Positions 12,594 through 24,567 of a stretch of 64,000 bases of DNA are shown here, piece after piece. The notes under the pieces were generated by a model. That model saw only the letters and a program-made list of their open reading frames with translations. It was not told where the DNA came from and searched no databases. Both the position numbers and the translations under genes were made by a program. The DNA comes from Vitellaria paradoxa (taxonomy: Eukaryota; Streptophyta; Magnoliopsida; Ericales; Sapotaceae): the NCBI GenBank assembly GCA_019916065.1, contig CM034241.1, forward strand, positions 1,580,562-1,644,561, written 5' to 3'. Each line of letters begins with the position of its first letter. Within the stretch, counting starts at the first letter, position 1.

Positions 12594-15500
12594 CTAATCA
12601 AAATGTTCCCATTCTTGAGTCACCTTTGTAGAAGATGATGGCAAGGGTAGGGGAGGGGCACTCAGGCTCCCCATTCCAGAGTCGAAGGTCTCCCAATTGG
12701 TGGTTACGGAGACGGCCTTGCTGCTGTTGCTGAATGGATTTGAGTTTCTTGCCTTCAGAGAGTCTACCGTATCCACCAGACTCTGAACTCGGCGCACCTG
12801 TTCCGCGAGAGTCATACGTTTATATTTGTTTCCAAGAAGGAATAGCAGAGATGTAAAGTTTCATGATTGAATTTAACTAGTACACAATGGCCATCCTCCC
12901 CACCTCATTGTCTTCCCCTATCATTTCAATTACATAAATTTACATATCAAAGTTTCCTCAAATAGCCAAGTGGCAACATTTAGGCTACATTTGGTTACCA
13001 ATGGAAACAGAAACGGGAATGGAAACGAAAAGCATTTGGCATGTCAAAAAATTAGAAGGGAAATTCTTTTGCTAATGTTTAGTCTGTATGAATACATTTG
13101 AGAATGGAATGGGAATATGACTTGAAAAGTTAAAATACTCTCTTCTTTTAGAAATACATTAAATTAACGAGGACAACTTAGTACAAAGATTTCAGTCTTT
13201 TGAGGAATTTCCAATTACCACATCAAATTCCGGAACTTGAAATTTTTACAAATATGAGATTTCCTTAGTTCAGGTTCCTTGATTAAAAATCAACCAAACA
13301 GGAGAACTCCGAATCATGATCCCAATGTCCACCCAAACATTGATTAAGGAAGATCAAAACTGTTGCCCTATTACATATTGCTTCTCCAAGTAGTGTTTGC
13401 TTTCCATGGTGAGAAGATACTATTTTCACTTGTTAGTTCTGTAACACCTGAAGAGGCAGGCCGAGAACACATACCAGGAGCATGCATTGACTATATCTGG
13501 TAGAGATTAATGCACGAATAAGATTTTGATTTGTTGCCATCATTTTAATTATTTTTAGCTAGCAAACTGGGACTTGGGTGGAGAAGGTGAAAATTTTGAT
13601 GCTAGACCCATGCCAGAAATCAATACCCCTTTCCAATTATTTGCAAATGGACAGAAGGGAAAAGGATATAGTGGATTGAGTATGCCTAAAATTATGGGAG
13701 AAATATGCTTCTATTAGCTATAAATCGAGTGTCGACTTCTATCCCAAGGGCCTGGGCATGGGGGAATGGGGTGGAATTGGGTTCAATGGGTTGTCAGTTC
13801 AAACTGCCTGGTTAAGGGTGGGGGGGAGGGGGTTCAAACGCCCTCTTTTTTTTTTTTTTTTTAATAATAAAAACTTAAAAGGATTCTATTAATAAAAGGC
13901 ATCAAGGGGATGACCTCCAATTACAACCTCATAACCATGAATTAATGTTCTCAACAAAAGATAAAGAAAAATCCAAATCAAGATCTAGACCATCTGAGAT
14001 CCACCTATACAAACAATTCAGCACAAATCCTTTTAATCTATGAAGAGAAAATCAATTCCTCGACAAGTTCTTCTATTCTGCTCCTTCCAAATTATTCAAA
14101 TAACGCAAAATGGAGCTAACCTCCAAGCCTTATTTTTCCTTTTAGGCATTCTGCTACCCCACTATTGCTCAAGCATTTGCATCACATTTCTAGAAAAAAC
14201 CCAACCATTCCAAAACATGAAAGAAGTTTCAAAATTCCTTTGACCATGCACAATGAACAAACATACGATCAATAGCCTCTCCACTCCTCTTAAAAACCAC
14301 AAATTAACTAGTATCTATCTTCTTAGAAGAAGATTATCAATCATAAGAATCTTGCTATGAATCACACACCACGTGAAGAACACAACTTTAAGAGGGGTAC
14401 CAAATCACTAACAGGGACTTCCAGGAAAAATCTTCCTCTCTGCACCCAATTAATAATTTATAACAAGCGTCCACTTTAAGAAAATCTGATCTGGTCAAAA
14501 TTCCAACAAAATTCATCTACCCCCACTCCTACCTTAGAGGCATGTAACATTGTATTAACCTAACAAAATTCTCAATCTCCAAATCAAATAGATTTTTTCC
14601 CGAAGTACAATTCCAAACTATATTCCCTCCAATCAAAGAGATAAGATCCACAACTGAATCTTCAAAGTTATTAGCCAAAAAGTAGACATCGGCTTGCAGT
14701 CTCCTACAATCAAGCCAAGGATGACCCCAAAAGCTAATCCGATTCCCACTACCAACCTAAAAAGACAAGAACTTTATAAAAGCATCCCACCAACTTTGAG
14801 TGCCATTCCATGAACTCAACCATGAGAACACAAACCACTAGAAAAACACCAATCACCCCCCATTATGACACATTCTTTGAAGAAACAACCTTCCTCTAGA
14901 ATTTCTCTCTCACACGCAAAGCACTAAAACCACTTACCCAATAATGCCTCATTGAATAGATTCAATCTTCTGATGCCAATACTACCTACTTTATGATTAT
15001 GTTTGATTGTGGGGATTGGAAAATAGAAGACAAGTAATCCCCCTCAAGGTGAAAGAAAAGTATTATAAGGTAGCGGTTAGACCAGCGCTGCTATATGGAT
15101 CAGAGTGTTGGGCAGTAAAACATAATTATGGTCAGAAGATGGCAGTTGCGGAGATGAGGATGCTAAGGTAGATGTGCGGGATTACAAGGAAAGATAAGAT
15201 TAGGAACGAGGAGATTAGGGGCAAAGTAGGAATAGCACCGATTGAAGATAAAATGAGAGAAAATCGATTAAGATGGTTTGGCCATGTTAGAAGGCGTCCA
15301 GCAGAGGCACCTGTTAGAAGGTGTGAAAGTATGGAGATTGCCACGAGTAGGAGAGGTAGAGGAAGACCCAAGAGAAGCTGGAAAGAAACCATTAAACATG
15401 ACCTGACTTACCTAGATTTATCGGAGGACATGCCCCTAAACAGATCTAATTGGCGTCGACAAATCCATATAGCTGACCCCACCTAGTGGGAAAAGGCTTG

Positions 15501-17228
15501 GTTTTGTTTGGTTTGGTTTGGTTTAAATTTTTGCAAAAAACTTATCCTGCTATGTAGAATATACAATACCACAGCCCCCATGGTATTGCATATGTACCAA
15601 AGTGGACTCTATATCCAATGTCCACCTTTTTTACCAAACATGGGATGCGGTGGGTCTCACGGATTGATGATCCAATCCCCCACCTCATATCCCACAAATG
15701 ATAAACCTGTCCCCTTTGCTCCCCATAGAAAATCTCTTTGCAAGTCTTTTCACCACCAAAAATGGCATTATGTGACCAAAGACAAAATTAGTTGGTAAAT
15801 TGGAAAATGTACTCCTAATAACAATAATTCGTGCCCATTTTTATAAGGAACTTTTTTTTCCATTCCGAAAGTCTTTTGAAAATTTTAAATCACACCATCC
15901 CACACACTTTTAGACATTTAAGAAACCCCAAGAGGAAGACCTAAATATGAAGACGGAAGACCCACTTCTACACCCCATAACAAAGGTTAATTCCTCCATA
16001 TTATCAATTTCCCCAATGGGAATTAGTTTAGATTTCCTCAAATTCATCTTTTTTTTTTTTTTTAACAAGTTAAAAAAGATTACCCAAATAAAATTCCACA
16101 AATTCGTCTTTAAACCTGACACAGTTTCAAAGTATAGTAAAACACACCTAAGACGATACAACTGCAAAGGATCCATTCCATTATTTTAGACAGATGCTAC
16201 AACTAGAAGCAAATACTTCTCTTTGCATCCAGTCAAATAACAAGACTGTATGTGCTGCTTTTGCGTAACCCCCCCCCCTTTTTTTTTGATAACCAAAAGT
16301 TTGCCATCCCGCAGAGCCTCTTCGACTCTGGGTTTCCATTAATGAATAATAGCACCCAATGGGGGTTGAACTGAAACCTTGTGCCCCTTGCACTTAATCT
16401 CAGCTCACCGCCCACTTAAGCTACCCATAATATTACTGCTTTTGTATCACTATTGCATCAGTATATTGCTTCCACTATAAATTAATGCTTCCTGCGGTTA
16501 TCAATTGAACTCTCTGAGTAGTTTTCTACAGTTCCAAGGTCTATGCTATTTCAACTATTAGAAAAATGAACTTCCACACAGTGGAAGGCAAAATTCTAAT
16601 ATGGAGTATCAATTTTGTGGTTATGTTTTCCAGACATCTTCAAAATTATATCGAAATTGAATGACTAAAATCAACAAACCATATAACATTTTCATACATC
16701 ACCAAAACTACTAATAGGAACTCAGCAGCAGAAGGATCATAATATGTTATTAACACCAACTTAGAATCTGTTCCTATTTTTATAGAAAAGGAACAAAACT
16801 TAGTCTCCAACTTAGATTTTATAGGAAAGGGACAAAATTTACAGTCTCCTCATGATAATGCTGTGTGATCATAAGTCCTATAACGTAGGTGTCCCAAACC
16901 GAATAAGTGAAACATAAATTTCAAAACCATACCAGTTAGGTAGGTAGCATACAATGGCTTTCTCTAATAGGGGCTCACTGCATCATGAATAACATATGAA
17001 GATCTTTTTGCTTATCTTTACACGTACAGGCATGAGGCGACCAACAACCAAGCATTGAATTTTTGAACATTGTAAGGAGCTAAAAATATTGATCTGAAGG
17101 TCAAGTTGATTCTCACTTTAATATTGACAAATCTAATAACAAATCTAGCTTTGAGCTCAGGACATGGTAAACAGTCTAACAAATCTAGCTCAGGGCTAAA
17201 AAGTAAAAACATGGTAAACGGTCTAAGT

Positions 17229-17282
<54 letters not shown>

Positions 17283-18971
17283 TCAAAAACAAAAGCAGAA
17301 TAAACAGAAACTTAAGTGGCAGTAAATGCTAACCTCAAGTTTTCGCTGTGCTTTTGCTTCTCCTACAGCCTCAATGCTATCTAATTTCAACAACTGCCTC
17401 ATTAGCAACTCAGATAAAACAATAAATTCCTTCTCCCCAACCTTGGTACCACTATATACAACAGTCTCAATAGCAGCCACCTATAAAAGCAAATCACCCA
17501 AACAAGTTAGCTTGGTACAGAGCAAATAAAGTGATATTGGATAAACACAAAGGTCCTACCTGTTCTGCAAGTTTATCAACCTCTGCTTTAACTTCAGCAA
17601 TGGCAGTGCAGGCTTTTGACAACTTAATGCCTTCCATGTCATCAAGTTTCCTCTCTTTGCTTGAGCTTTCCAAAGCAGCAACCTGTTTAAAAAATAAAAA
17701 TAAAAAATGAGTCCCCAAGATACCTGAGTAAATATTGGGAAAGTCCATTGGGGAAGTAACGTAAAAGGATGTACCTCTTCTGCAAGCTTATCAACCTCTG
17801 ATCTGATATCAGCAACAGCTGGAGGGGTACTTGAGGAATCACTGGTATTCATCTCTTCAGGCTTCCTCTCTTTGCTTGTTGGTTGTTCCATTAGTAACAC
17901 TTTTGCTTTGTCCTTCACACCCACCATGTGCAAATACTCTTGATCCCCTATCTCCTTTCCTCTGAACAACAATTTTTGTTGATTAGGCTCCAAACCAGTT
18001 TCTTGGGCAATGCACCTTTTCAGATCCCCTTCCATTACCAGAAATCACAGTAAGCATAAACAAAATCCAAAAAAGCTAGTTCAGACTTAGCTACATCCAC
18101 AATATGCTTCAAGAAGTTTTTAGAATATTTGCAGATTTCATTCTGAACTACCTCTCAATCCAACACATCCATTGCAGTGATTTCAACACCCAATCTGGGC
18201 CTCACACAACAGCAGATCTACCTAACAAAGGGAGGATGTCCTTTCATTTTAGTTCTCATACTAAGTTTTTAACGTCACTTTGAAAACAAGCATGCAAATC
18301 TAAATGCCCTAATACGGGTAGGCATTCCTTTTCATTGTAGTTCTCATACAATGTTTGTACATTACTTTGAAAACAAGCATGCAACTGTGTCTGTCAGAAG
18401 CAAAATATGAAAATACATGTACATATACATATATGCGAGAACGAAGGATCTCTTTCAAGTAGCAAATAATCCCTCCAAAAAAGAGAATCGAGTATAAAAT
18501 AATGAACACGAGAAAAAAGAATCAACTTTATATAAGAAAACCCTTGCATAGGGTAAATTACAAAAGAGTTTAACGTGAGAAGAGATAAAAATAGACAGAA
18601 AGAGCCTAATTTAAAACGAATAAGCACAAAAGAAAAGACCCATAAAAGAAAAGGTTATATATGTGTATACATATATACATATATATATACATATATGTAT
18701 ATATATATATGTATATATGTATACTCTCCTTTTTTTTCCTCGGGAAAGAATTACCAAAAGTGGATTGAGAAGGAACAGCAAGGTCGAACTGGTTGGAACC
18801 ATGAACGACCTTAATCTTGATTGTGGCTCCACAGCCGCCACGGGGATGATCGTCGCCACCGTCGTCGTCTCTCTTCTGTACAAGCATACCCCCTGGCCTC
18901 ACCTCCCACTCCAACTCCTCCTTGTTGCTGCCACTCTCAACCACGGCCTTTCTCGAATTCGATCCCTTCAT
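12594..18971 (-). CDS. BAG1: BAG-family co-chaperone with N-terminal ubiquitin-like domain (5 exons)
   Basis: Plant BAG1-4-type regulator that binds the Hsp70 ATPase domain through its BAG domain. Exons on the minus strand are 18971-18755, 18028-17775, 17682-17560, 17480-17334 and 12797-12594, giving 314 residues. The first ATG is at 18971; the in-frame codon at 18983 is TTG and was not used. Residues 25-34 carry the family motif RPGGMLVQKR. A ubiquitin-like fold covers about 50-120 (TGLEPNQQKLLFRGKE..DQEYLHMVGVKDKAKVLL). The BAG domain spans about 163-265 (KLSKACTAIAEVKAEVDKLAEQ, then VLSELLMRQLLKLDSIEA, then RRVQSLVDTVDSL). Oddity: the segment SKERK...VDKLAEE at 124-157 is a degenerate copy of 165-198, and both are followed by VAALE/VAAIE, so an extra helix-like unit precedes the BAG domain. 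Intron 4 is 4.5 kb and repeat-filled. The exact BAG1/2/3/4 assignment is uncertain. Confidence 0.92.
13843..16185 (-). mobile_element. Decayed L1-type LINE (3' half of ORF2) in BAG intron 4
   Basis: On the minus strand, fragments match plant L1 ORF2 in the right order. Near 16170-16110 is LRCVLLYFETVSGLKTNL; near 16040-15910 is KSKLIPIGEIDNMEELTFVMGC. Near 15000-14900 is GIRRLNLFNEALLGKW. Near 14400-14280 is a zf-RVT-like stretch, KVVFFTWCVIHSKILMIDNLLLRR. The element ends in a poly(A) tail, seen as T's at 13843-13862. Many stops and frameshifts show it is dead, and it is 5'-truncated near 16185. An RTE fragment interrupts it at 15036-15525. It lies in the same orientation as the BAG gene. 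Confidence 0.8.
15036..15525 (+). mobile_element. RTE-type LINE 3' fragment nested in the L1
   Basis: This plus-strand segment is about 95% identical by eye to 28378-28855, starting at ATCCCCCTCAAGG. It encodes the RTE C-terminus ([49 protein letters not shown]) and ends in the family's TTGGTTT-type repeat tail. An in-frame TAG at 15169-15171 replaces a tryptophan codon that is intact in the 28-kb copy. It is a 5'-truncated, dead insertion inside the older L1 remnant. Confidence 0.85.
16264..16435 (-). mobile_element. tRNA-derived SINE in BAG intron 4
   Basis: The minus-strand sequence begins with a tRNA-like head: GTAGCTTAAGTGGGCGG as A box and GGTTTCAGTTCAACCCC as B box. It ends in an A-run followed by G's, seen as a C10T9 stretch on the plus strand. 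The body is flanked by a 9-bp direct repeat CTGCTTTTG (16255-16263 and 16436-16444), a target-site duplication. Confidence 0.75.
17231..17281. repeat. Compound (CT)n(CA)n microsatellite
   Basis: A run of about 17 CT units passes directly into about 9 CA units, at the 5' side of BAG intron 4, close to exon 4. It is likely length-variable between individuals. Confidence 0.9.
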
Positions 18972-19169
18972 TCCCAATCCCAAATCTCGAATTCGAGCAC
19001 ACCACGAGATTGGGAGAACTATCGTGTGCTAAAGCGAAGTGGGACTTTGGGAAAAAGAAAGATTTGCAAATACTTTGAGCAGGGATACGATGACAGCTTT
19101 TAGCAAACAAGCGAAGGAATCGATGTTGAGGGTTTACGGCGGAGGTCGTTGGTCGGTTTCGCTGCAGAT

Positions 19170-19849
19170 CATTATCCCAGAAGCGGGGGGCTGCAGTAGC
19201 GAAATCACTGCTGCCGCAGCAGTAAGACAAACGGCAGCGTTTTGCCAAAAAGGGTAACGTTTTGCCATCCGGAAAAACAAACCAAAGCGGAGCGTAAAGC
19301 GCATAAACGATAAAAAAAAAAAAAAAACATTTTACTTAACATTTTTTTTATTTTTCGTATTTTAAAACTTTCTTTGTTTTACGTTAAAACATTAAAAATA
19401 ATTTTTTATCATTTTTTATTTTATATGTAAATTCATTTTATATTTTATATTTTATATTTACCCATCAATGTTTAAATTTTTTATTTTTGAGTTTATTTTT
19501 CATTTTATGTTTTTATAAAATAATGAAAACAACTCAAAACGTATTTAGTTATTTATGTTTTTAAAATTTATTTTAAAAAATAAAAAATTAATTTACACAT
19601 AAAATAAAAAATGATAATAAGTCAATTTGAGCTTTTTGAATGTAAAATAAAAAAAAACCTCAAAATATAAAAAATAAAAAATATTAAGTAAAATGTGTTT
19701 TTTTCTGCGTTTACACGCTTTACACTCCGCTTTGGTTTGTTTTTCCGGATGGCAAAACGTTGCCGTTTTTGGCAAAATGCTGCCGTTTGTCTTACTGCCG
19801 CGACAGCAGTGATTTCGCAATTGCAGCCCCCCCCGCTTCCCATTATCCC
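19170..19849. mobile_element. Mutator-like foldback element with 9-bp target duplication
   Basis: The element spans 19179-19840 (662 bp) and is one long inverted repeat. The left arm AGAAGCGGGGGGCTGCA...AAATCACTGCTGCCGC is mirrored at the right as GCGACAGCAGTGATTT...TGCAGCCCCCCCCGCTTCC. The pairing continues through matching blocks (CCATCCGGAAAAACAAACC against its complement) into the AT-rich centre, so each arm is about 330 bp. CATTATCCC is directly repeated at 19170-19178 and 19841-19849; a 9-bp duplication is characteristic of Mutator-like insertion. No transposase is encoded. The AT-rich middle (about 19320-19700) resembles the Tourist-like elements at 48.5 and 51.4 kb. The element lies about 200 bp upstream of the BAG start codon. 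Confidence 0.85.
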
Positions 19850-19929
19850 CGCATCCGACATCCGTGGAAATAATTGTGGGCCAAGTGTGATGTCACCAAG
19901 GCGTAATTTTTGCAGTTTAATATCATCGC

Positions 19930-20193
19930 TGATAAATATCTAGAGAAAGTGTTTTGCAGAGAAAACATACTATCTTTATTCCATCAAAGCCTTGCTTAAA
20001 TAAGACTTAATACATAACAAACTTAGAGAAAAATCAGCAACCTAACAACTTGCAAACCCATGTCTAACAGACCTATGATTATTGGATTCTCTTAAAAGAA
20101 AATAACCAAACTGTTCCTGATAAGCAGGAATTATTAAGAGAAATACTAGCAAGACTAATTCAAACAAGACTAAGTCAAAAGAACCTTCTAACA
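19930..20193 (-). repeat. 3' LTR of the copia element
   Basis: 264 bp; plus-strand ends are TGATAAATATC and CTTCTAACA. It matches 24300-24562 apart from one extra A and five substitutions. Confidence 0.95.
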
Positions 20194-20224
20194 GCCCCCC
20201 TTAAACTGAATACTACTGCAGTAT

Positions 20225-23200
20225 TCAGTTTATTAAAGATCTTGAAATCATTCCCATAAGATCACGCATCCTCTCAAAAGTGTCGAGTTTCAATGGCTTG
20301 GTCATGATGTCTGCAATCTGATTTTGACTTGAACAGTGCACAAGTTCAACAACCCGTTGTTTTGTTAACTCCCGTGGGAAGTGAAATCTGACATCTATGT
20401 GCTTGCTTCTCCCATGCATTACCAGATTCTTTGAGAGTTTAATAATTGAAACATTTTCACAATAAATAATAGTTGGACCCTCCTGTTTGAAATGGATTTC
20501 ATGAAGTATTCTCTGCAGCCAAACCGCCTGACAAGCACATGAAGTAGCTGAGATAAACTCTGCTTCAGTTGTTGAGAGTGCAACTATTTGCTGCTTCTTT
20601 GAAGACCACGAAATGACTCCAGAGCCCAGCATAAACACATATCCAAAGGTGCTTTTCTGATCTTCCAAGTCACCTGCGTAATCGCTATCACTGTAACCAA
20701 TTAACTCACCTTCTCCATTTTTGTAGAATACTCCATAATCAAGTGTCCCCTTTAAGTAGCGAAGCACCCTTTTAACAGCTTGAAAATGTAGTTGAGTTGG
20801 TGCTTCCATAAACCTGCTGATGAGACTGGTAACAAACATCAAATCTGGTCGAGTGGCTGTAAGGTACATGAGACTTCCAACAATTTGTTTATACAAACAA
20901 CTGTCAAATAAAACTCCATCAACATCTTTTGTCAGCTTGGCACCTGGAACAATCGGATTTTTCACAGAATTGCAATCACTCATCTTAAATCTTTCAAGAA
21001 TTTCTTGAGTATATTTTCTTTGCCCAATGAAAATTCCAGCATTTGTTTGAATAACCTCTATGCCAAGAAAATAATGCATCCTTTCAAGATCCGTCATCTC
21101 GAACTCATTCATCATAGAGTGCTTAAACTCTGCAATCATAATTTCACTATTTCCTGTCTAAATCAAGTCATCTACATAAAGACAGACAATCAAAAATTTA
21201 CCTCATTCGCCAGTTTTGACAAACAAAGTGTGCTCATAAGGACATTTGTGAAACCCAGTCTCTGAGAAGTAGTTGTCTATGCGACTATACCAAGCACGTG
21301 GTGCTTGTTTTAGTCCATACAAAGCCTTCTTCAACCGATACACTTTATACTCTTCTCCTTTCTGCTCATTACCTGGTAGCTGATCAATAAATACTTGTTC
21401 ATTCAACTCACCATTGAGGAATGCGGATTTTACATCAAGTTGATAGAGAGGCCAAGAGTTTTGTGCTGCCACTGCAACCACCAATCGAATTGTGTCATGC
21501 CTTGCAACAGGTGCAAATACTTCTGCATAATCAATGCCATATTCTTATGTATATCCTTTTGCCACCAAACGAGCTTTGAACTTATCAACTTCTCCTTTCT
21601 CATTCAACTTTGTTTTGTATATCCATTTCACTCCAATTGTTTTTCCTCCTTCAGGCAGCTCCGTTAACTCCCAAGTGCCAGTTTTGTTAATCGCATCTAT
21701 CTCAACATCCATGGCTTGCCTCCATTTTGAACTCTTGATGGCATCCTTAAAGACAATTGGATCACTATCTGCAAAGAAAGCAAAGTCTGAAATAATATCA
21801 TCATCAGACAACTCACTCCCACTTATATAATCACTCATCCAAGAAGGCTTCTTTCTTGGCCGATGATCTGCAGTATGTGATGGTGCTGCAACAACTAAAT
21901 CGTGTGACAACTCATTTCCCAAAATAGCACCTGAGGTTTGAGATTCCTGAGTTGGTTGTTCTCGGTCGATCATGCCTTGCTTGGTTCTGTCTTGTTTCGT
22001 GCCATTTTCATCTTCAAAATTAGTTGAGATAGGCTCATCTCTAGTTGAATTCCAATCCCAGCTGCCGTCCTCATCAAACACTACATCACGGCTAATTATA
22101 ATCCTTTTTGTGACTGGATTATATAGCCTATAAGCTTTGGACTCTTTACTTACTTCGAGCAGCACACACTTCAATGATTTATCATCCAACTTGCTTCTTC
22201 GTTCATCTAGGACATGTGCATACGCCAAGCACCCAAAAACTCTGAAATGGTCAACTGCTGGTCTATGGTTACTCCATGCTTCCTCTGGTGTTTTATGTTT
22301 TACAGAGAGTGTAGGACTTCGATTCAACACATAAACACTCCAATTGACAGCTTCTGGCCAGAAGGTTTTTGGTACATTCTTGTTCGATAGCATGCTTCGC
22401 ACCATATTCATGATGGTTCGATTTTTTCTTTCGGCCACTCCGTTCTGCTGTGGTGAGTAACCTGCAGTAAGCTGTCTGCGAATGCCATACACTTTACAGA
22501 AATTGACAAATTCATTTGAGTTGAATTCACCACCCCGATCTGTGCAAAAGACTTTTAAAGATTTCCCAGATTCGTTTTCTACTTGAGCTTAAAATTTTTT
22601 AAATGCATCAAAAGCATCCAACTTTTCCACCAAAAAATAAACCCAAGTTTTTCTACTATAATCATCGGTAAAAGTAATGAAGTACCTTTTGTTACTATTC
22701 GACATTGGATTTATTGGCCCACAAATGTCTAAATGAACCAACTGCAGTGCTTGTGTGGCTCTTCATGAACTTTCTTTGGGAAAGGTATTACAATACTGTT
22801 TGCCCATGATGCATTCCTCACAGACCTTTGATGGAGGTTGGATGATTGGCAACCCGTTCACCATGTTCTTCTATTGCAAGGTTTGTAAACCATTGAAGTT
22901 CAAGTGCCCATAGCGATAGTGCCACAACCAAGTTGGATCTTGTATTGTGGATTCATAACACTGCTGCCTTGCATTTTCACTATGTGGAGACCAGGGAAAC
23001 ATGTGATTTCCTGTCATGTTGACCTGTGCAACCAGTCCTTTCGTTGGATGATGAATTTGATAACAATTCTTCTGAATAGTAATAGTGAACCCATTCTCTT
23101 GCAATTGACCAAGACTAATCAAGTTACTTTTTAATGCTGGAATATAGTACACACCAGTGATGACCTGCATACTATTATTCAGCACGATATTCACACTACC

Positions 23201-24223
23201 CTTCCCTTTAACACAGATACTAGAATTATTACCAAGCTTTACATTCTCCCTGAAGGTGTCATCAAAATCTGAGAACAAAGATTTATTACCACTCATGTGA
23301 TTGCTGCATCCAGAGTCCAGATACCAAGTATCACTCGGCTGATTTCCTTTCTCTTCAACATACGCCATCAGAAGCACGTCTTCCTCGGTTTCAGTGAAAT
23401 TCATTTTGGTCTCTTTCTCCTTTTCAGGACATTCATATTGGAAGTGACCAAGCTTGTGGCAGTGATAGCACTCAACTTTTGTTTTGTCAACGTATGTTCC
23501 ACGGCCACGACCCCTTCCACGTCCATGAAATCCTCCACGTCCACGGCTTCTTCCAGGGGAATGCTCTCCTTGAGTGGTGACATTCAATGCTTGTTCTTCC
23601 ACAACATGACACATCATTCGCTGTTCATGCACCAACAACGAGCTTTGCAACTCATCAATAGAAAGCTTGTCAATGTCCTTTGATTCTTCAATTGAACAGA
23701 CCACATAGTCAAATTTGGCAGTCATGGAGCGAAGAATTTTCTCAATTACCACCACATCGTTCATCGTTTTACCATGAATCTGCATCTTGTTGGCCACCCC
23801 CAAGATCCTTGAAAAATAATCATTAACAGTCTTGCCCTCCTTCATGTGAAGCAGTTCAAACTCTTTACGAAGAGCTTGAAGATGAGCACGTTTCACTTTC
23901 GTTGTACCTTGATATTTCTTCTTCATAGACTCCCAAATATCTTTAGACGTATTCTTATTAAGGATAGTTTCGAAAATCACTTGATCAATTGACTGGAACA
24001 GATAATTCTTCATCTTCAAGTCCTTTAACTTTAGATCATCCAGATTTTTCTGCTAAGCATCGGTCAGGATTGTGCCGGCAGCTGGTTCTGAATACCCAGT
24101 CTCCACAAGACTCCAATACTCCTTGGATCGCAAGAAGTTTTCCATCAACATGCTCCAATGGTCATAGTGACCATCAAAGCGTGGAATTGCCGGTTGAACG
24201 AAATTGCTATTTTCAGATGACAT
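20225..24223 (-). pseudogene. copia gag-pol polyprotein, interrupted by seven stop codons
   Basis: One reading frame of 1,333 codons runs from an ATG at 24223 to a stop at 20225 without frameshift. It is broken by seven in-frame stops on the minus strand, at plus-strand positions 24053, 22871, 22763, 22589, 21545, 21203 and 21158. Visible parts, in order: gag with the zinc knuckle CYHCHKLGHFQYEC; protease site LDSGCSNHM; integrase HHCC region and catalytic core (DICGPI, DRGGEF, SPQQNGVAERKN); reverse transcriptase (LDVKSAFLNGEL, LYVDDLI); RNase H (YSDSDYAGDLEDQKST, ALSTTEAEF). Several stops look like C-to-T changes (CAG to TAG, CAA to TAA, CGA to TGA), as expected from deamination of methylated DNA. 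It cannot make a full polyprotein unless stops are bypassed. Confidence 0.95.
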
Positions 24224-24299
24224 TATCCTTGCTATGACAAAGAGGAAGGCTGCAGCTTCTTAACAAACTCAAGCCCTTTAACCTGGCTCTGATACCAAA

Positions 24300-24562
24300 T
24301 GATAAATATCTAGAGAAAGTGTTTTGCAGAGAAACATACTATCTTTATTCCATCAAAGCCTTGCTTAAATAAGACTTAATACATAACAAACTTAGAGAAA
24401 AATCAGCAACCTAACAACTTGCAAATCCATGTCTAACGGACCTATGATCATGGGATTCTCTTAAAAGAAAATAATCAAACTGTTCCTGATAAGCAGGAAT
24501 TATTAAGAGAAATACTAGCAAGACTAATTCAAACAAGACTAAGTCAAAAGAACCTTCTAACA
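24300..24562 (-). repeat. 5' LTR of the copia element
   Basis: 263 bp, followed in transcription order by the tRNA-Met primer-binding site at 24297-24283. Confidence 0.95.
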
Positions 24563-24567
24563 ATCGC

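Larger units (their letters stand above)
19925..24567 (-). mobile_element. Complete Ty1/copia LTR retrotransposon (non-autonomous by mutation)
   Basis: The element spans 19930-24562 with terminal TG..CA and a 5-bp target duplication ATCGC at 19925-19929 and 24563-24567. The 5' LTR is 24300-24562 and the 3' LTR 19930-20193. They differ by five substitutions and one indel by eye, so the insertion is recent. The primer-binding site (24297-24283, TGGTATCAGAGCCAG) complements initiator-Met tRNA, and a polypurine tract lies at 20202-20194 (AAGGGGGGC). Coding order gag-protease-integrase-RT-RNaseH identifies Ty1/copia. It sits upstream of the BAG gene in the same orientation. Confidence 0.97.

Noticed and set aside
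18660..18722. TATACATA-rich tract and other direct repeats as CRISPR or a satellite
   Set aside because: Simple microsatellites with no spacer-repeat organisation; this is a plant nuclear sequence.
18663..19257. Plus-strand ORFs across the BAG first exon and foldback element
   Set aside because: They run antisense to the BAG exon or through a transposon arm and match no family.
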